Shown piece by piece: positions 61,417 through 64,000 of a DNA stretch of 64,000 nucleotides. Both the position numbers and the translations under genes were made by a program. A model generated the notes under the pieces. The model was given only the letters and a program-made list of their open reading frames with translations. It did not search any database and was not told the DNA's origin. Within the stretch, counting starts at the first letter, position 1; each line of letters begins with the position of its first letter. This stretch comes from Actinospica sp035493475 (GTDB lineage Bacteria; Actinomycetota; Actinomycetes; Streptomycetales; Catenulisporaceae): contig DATJIF010000063.1 in the NCBI GenBank assembly GCA_035493475.1, positions 157,267 to 221,266 on the forward strand, in the 5' to 3' direction.

Positions 61417-61947
61417 TCAGTCGTAGTCCGGGATCGGCAGGGTGCGCCACCGCTCGCCGGTCCACACCTGCCAGGTAGCGCAGACTCCGGCGTGGGTCGG
61501 GCGCGGTGAGAGCTGGCGGGCCAGGGCCGTGAGTTCGGCGTGGGTGCGCGGGCGGTGGTCGACCTCGGCCCAGCCGGTGATCCGCCCGGCGGTCACCTGC
61601 CGGGCGTAGGTGCCGGTGTGGCCGCGCACGTCGCGCACGATCGCGGCGCACTCGAACTCCTCGACCAGCAGCCCCATCACCTCCTGCTCGTCGAGCGCGC
61701 TCCCGTCGCGTCGGCAGTTGGCGGCGAACGCGGTGAAGTCCGCGGCGGTGAACTCCGGCTCCTGCTCGACCGGGAAGAACTCGGTCTCCTGGCCGTTGCC
61801 CGCGTTCTCGATGGTGCCCAGGCGCCGGTCCTCGAGCCGCACGTGCGCGACCCAGCACAGGCCCCTGGCCATGGCCAGTTCGCTCACGGCCACAACCCGC
61901 GGGGCGCCGTCCGGAACGAGCAGGCCGGTATGGGGAAGAAGGGGCAT
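61417..61947 (-). CDS. Unknown protein of the transfer region
   Basis: A 176-residue alpha/beta protein: VAVSELAMARGLCWVAHVRL, FTAFAANCRRDGSALDEQEV, and a WQVWTGERWRTLPIPDYD end. ATG 61947 chosen after GGAG; four codons longer is possible. No family recognised. Confidence 0.5.
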   Translation of the reverse strand: MPLLPHTGLLVPDGAPRVVAVSELAMARGLCWVAHVRLEDRRLGTIENAGNGQETEFFPVEQEPEFTAADFTAFAANCRRDGSALDEQEVMGLLVEEFECAAIVRDVRGHTGTYARQVTAGRITGWAEVDHRPRTHAELTALARQLSPRPTHAGVCATWQVWTGERWRTLPIPDYD

Positions 61948-61989
61948 GACAAACTCCAAATGTTGAGATGGGGTAAGACAGGGGACTGA

Positions 61990-62736
61990 TCAGGCTGCGC
62001 GGCTGAACGGGAAGGCGCGGCCTTCCGTCTCGGCCTGCCACTGGCCGAAGGTCCGATCGCCCCGGCGGCGCTTGAGTTTGGGGATGTTGTTGCAGGCCAT
62101 GCCGACCGGCGCCGGGCCGTCCACGGCCAGCAGGTCGGAGGTGGCCTGCGAATGGAACTTTGACCGCCCGATCGCCGATTCGGTGGGGAACACGTCGGCC
62201 ACCCGGTCCTCGCGGGCGAGCAGGACGTCCTGTTTTCCGCCGAGCGAGTACACCCACTTCAGGTTCGGCGGCGGCGCTGGTTCGACCACGTCCCGGAACA
62301 GCCGCACCTCCTTGGTGTACGTGTAGAAGCCGACGTGCGGGCTCGCGGCGATCACCGTCAGCCAGGCATCGAGATACCGTGGACTGTAGAAATCACCCCC
62401 GTCGTGTATCCTGACCCTGATACCCGTCGCGAATCTGGGATGCGCCAGCTCCCGGATCATCGCGTCCTGCCATCCGCCCAGGTCATCCAGGGTGTAGCGC
62501 AGATTCAGCAGGTGCCGCGCCCGCACCGAGGGGATCTTGTACGTACCCTCCCTCGCGTAGCAAGCCAAGGCACATATACCAGCAGCCGGACATGTCCGGA
62601 CGGTGCTACCGTTCGGCAGACGGGCGGCCAGCGCGGGAAGCGTCCACGTCCAGATCCCGTCCCGGCGAAGGTCCCGGTTGCCGTTGGTCAGCAGCCGAGC
62701 AGGCCACCGCGCGCCCCGCTCGTGGTCAGCCGCCAT
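61990..62736 (-). CDS. GP88-family protein
   Basis: A 248-residue protein of the phage gene-product-88 family: LTNGNRDLRRDGIWTWTLPA, TCPAAGICALACYAREGTYK (three spaced Cys), IRVRIHDGGDFYSPRYLDAW, FYTYTKEVRLFRDV. Spaced cysteines suggest metal or Fe-S binding. It overlaps the PAPS-reductase-like gene by 11 bp, as in phage operons where the two occur together. Confidence 0.8.
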   Translation of the reverse strand: MAADHERGARWPARLLTNGNRDLRRDGIWTWTLPALAARLPNGSTVRTCPAAGICALACYAREGTYKIPSVRARHLLNLRYTLDDLGGWQDAMIRELAHPRFATGIRVRIHDGGDFYSPRYLDAWLTVIAASPHVGFYTYTKEVRLFRDVVEPAPPPNLKWVYSLGGKQDVLLAREDRVADVFPTESAIGRSKFHSQATSDLLAVDGPAPVGMACNNIPKLKRRRGDRTFGQWQAETEGRAFPFSRAA

Positions 62737-63889
62737 CGCCGCGCTCCGCCCGTACGGCGCTCACCCGCGTCCAGTGCTTGTCGAACGTGGTGAGCTGCTT
62801 GTCTGCCGTACCGACCGGCGCGAGCGCGAACAGGCGCTCGGTGGTCGGGTACGTCGTCCCCCGGGCCAGCACCAGGGCGCGGGCGATCCCGTCCTGATCG
62901 AACGCCACGCGCCCGCCCGCCGCTGCGGCGCGTTGGGCCAGTTCGCCGGTCATCGCGGCCCGCGAACCGGCCGCCACGGTCTTGACCGAGCGCCAGACCG
63001 GGCCCTTGACGTGCGGGCCGTCCTTGCCCGCGTGCAGCACCCGGCGCACCTCGTAGACCGCGAACCGGCTGGCTTCCAGCCGCGCGCGGTAGCGTTCCAG
63101 CGCGCCGGTCAGCCCGTGCTCGCGCACCAGTTGGTGCGCGGAGGTCTTGCCGTACAGCCGCATCCGCTCGTTCAGCGCGAGCGCGGTGTGCTCCATCAAC
63201 AGCACGCCTGCGGCCAGCTCCGGCTCCGCGCGCCACCGCGCGACCAGGTCCGCCAGGTTCGCCTTGTTGAAGCCGAAGCAGCACTCCGCGCAGCACGACC
63301 GGCCCCACCGCTCGCCGATCAGGGCCCGGACATAGGCCTCGCACCTGGCTCTATCCCAACCCCACGACCGCAATGGATAGACAGGCCAGCGTAGGGCGGA
63401 GGCGTGCTTCATGTCCTTCGCGGCTCGCTTGTCCTCTTCGGCGGCGTAGCCGACGATGTGGAACACCGGCTGATCGCCGTACTCGTCGGCCGCCCACCAC
63501 TCCAGAGGCTCGGCCTTGGAACGGATCGAGCACAGGTGAGAGGAAAGCTGCGGCAGCGTTCCGGCGCCGGAGAACTCGTCCGAGAGCCGCCACGGCCCGC
63601 GCATGACCATCCGGCGCGGGCTGCGGCTATCGTCGAGCACCACGTACCCGCCGGACTGGCTCGCGCGCGAGAGCTGGACCAGCCGAACACTGTGCTCCCG
63701 CAGTCTAGGGAGTAAGTGGGTTTCCATCATGCGGCGGGTCTCGTCGTACTCGTCCCCGGTCATCGCGACCGTCAGGGTCACCGTGTCCAGGTCGATTCCG
63801 TCCCGGCTGGCGGGCTCCTGAAGCCATCGCAGGGCGATGCAGGCCGAATCCAAACCCATACCTCTCTCGGGTATTCGGTGTTGTTGCAA
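62726..63889 (-). CDS. PAPS-reductase-like PP-loop ATPase
   Basis: A 387-residue adenine-nucleotide alpha-hydrolase-fold protein of the PAPS reductase family as found in phages and plasmids. The PP-loop is ERGMGLDSACIALRW (SGGxDS-like), with paired Cys CCAECCFGF and SSHLCSIRSKAEPL that may carry a cluster. The family includes sulfur-transfer enzymes that modify nucleic acids. TTG 63889 is the first in-frame start; ATG 63859 inside the PP-loop region is less likely. Coupled to GP88. Whether it acts in DNA or RNA modification is unknown. Confidence 0.75.
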   Translation of the reverse strand: MQQHRIPERGMGLDSACIALRWLQEPASRDGIDLDTVTLTVAMTGDEYDETRRMMETHLLPRLREHSVRLVQLSRASQSGGYVVLDDSRSPRRMVMRGPWRLSDEFSGAGTLPQLSSHLCSIRSKAEPLEWWAADEYGDQPVFHIVGYAAEEDKRAAKDMKHASALRWPVYPLRSWGWDRARCEAYVRALIGERWGRSCCAECCFGFNKANLADLVARWRAEPELAAGVLLMEHTALALNERMRLYGKTSAHQLVREHGLTGALERYRARLEASRFAVYEVRRVLHAGKDGPHVKGPVWRSVKTVAAGSRAAMTGELAQRAAAAGGRVAFDQDGIARALVLARGTTYPTTERLFALAPVGTADKQLTTFDKHWTRVSAVRAERGDGG

Positions 63890-64000
63890 GGGTGTTGTTC
63901 TCCTTCGGTTTCTTCGGCGGGATTGGTTGGTGTGATCTGGCTCCCGAGGCTGTGGAGGTGTCGTCTGCCACGGAAATGTCGGTGCGTTCTGTCACGTCGT

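Noticed and set aside
1..64000. CRISPR arrays, tRNA or rRNA genes, integrase
   Set aside because: No regular repeat-spacer pattern, no recognisable cloverleaf with CCA-type ends, and no tyrosine or serine recombinase among the reading frames.

Overview
The window is high-GC actinobacterial DNA: GC-rich third codon positions, many GTG and TTG starts, 4-bp ATGA/GTGA overlaps between genes, a conservon (cvn) operon, XRE-TPR regulators and a TraA-type MobF relaxase. The gene content fits a Streptomyces-like or other filamentous actinomycete, and the right-hand 29 kb looks like part of a conjugative plasmid or integrative conjugative element (ICE). No rRNA, tRNA, CRISPR array or integrase was recognised.

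Left part (1-10555): the 3' end of an NlpC/P60 peptidase gene, a small membrane protein, an XRE regulator and a TrmO-like tRNA methyltransferase; then two XRE-TPR regulators, one in tandem with a NUDIX hydrolase. Divergent from these is a conservon (histidine-kinase-like CvnA, roadblock CvnB, DUF742 CvnC, GTPase CvnD), continued by a StyA-like flavin monooxygenase, a GNAT acetyltransferase and a small excisionase-type HTH protein.

Middle part (10681-26028): a tightly packed, apparently undescribed biosynthetic cluster. It makes a 7-deazaguanine precursor (FolE, a two-domain fused QueD, QueE), adds ribose phosphate (PRPP-type phosphoribosyltransferase) and has tailoring genes: a SAICAR-synthetase-like (PurC-like) amide ligase, a SPASM radical-SAM enzyme next to a DegT-type aminotransferase, two methyltransferases, two thymidylate-kinase-like P-loop proteins, two HAD phosphatases, a DEDD exonuclease, two NUDIX hydrolases, an ABC exporter and a small P-loop kinase. 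QueC (preQ0 synthase) is absent, which points to a product built on 7-carboxy-7-deazaguanine rather than preQ0. The proposed order is carboxydeazaguanine, then its ribotide, then its amide, followed by sugar amination, methylation and export.

26025-35254 is accessory DNA: small unknown membrane proteins, a frameshifted secreted-protein gene, and a WXG100-like protein followed by a 1314-residue RHS toxin with a C-terminal DddA-like (SCP1.201-type) deaminase domain and a downstream immunity-protein candidate.

35416-63889 is the conjugation side. A MobF relaxase-helicase (traA) faces left; its upstream gap (39217-39495) holds repeated operator-like motifs and is the best oriT candidate. To the right lie about 30 small genes, mostly on the minus strand, including two SSB-type OB-fold proteins, a DUF932 protein, a NADAR protein, a DUF2637-like spread protein and a GP88/PAPS-reductase-like pair. 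At least seven minus-strand transcription units are preceded, at nearly constant distance (82-111 nt), by a 35-50 nt element that folds into a closing stem enclosing two GNA-triloop hairpins, with compensatory changes between copies. If oriT is where proposed, the transferred strand is the + strand, these hairpins would form on it, and it would be the template for the downstream genes: the arrangement expected of single-stranded-DNA promoters (Frpo-like) in a plasmid leading region.
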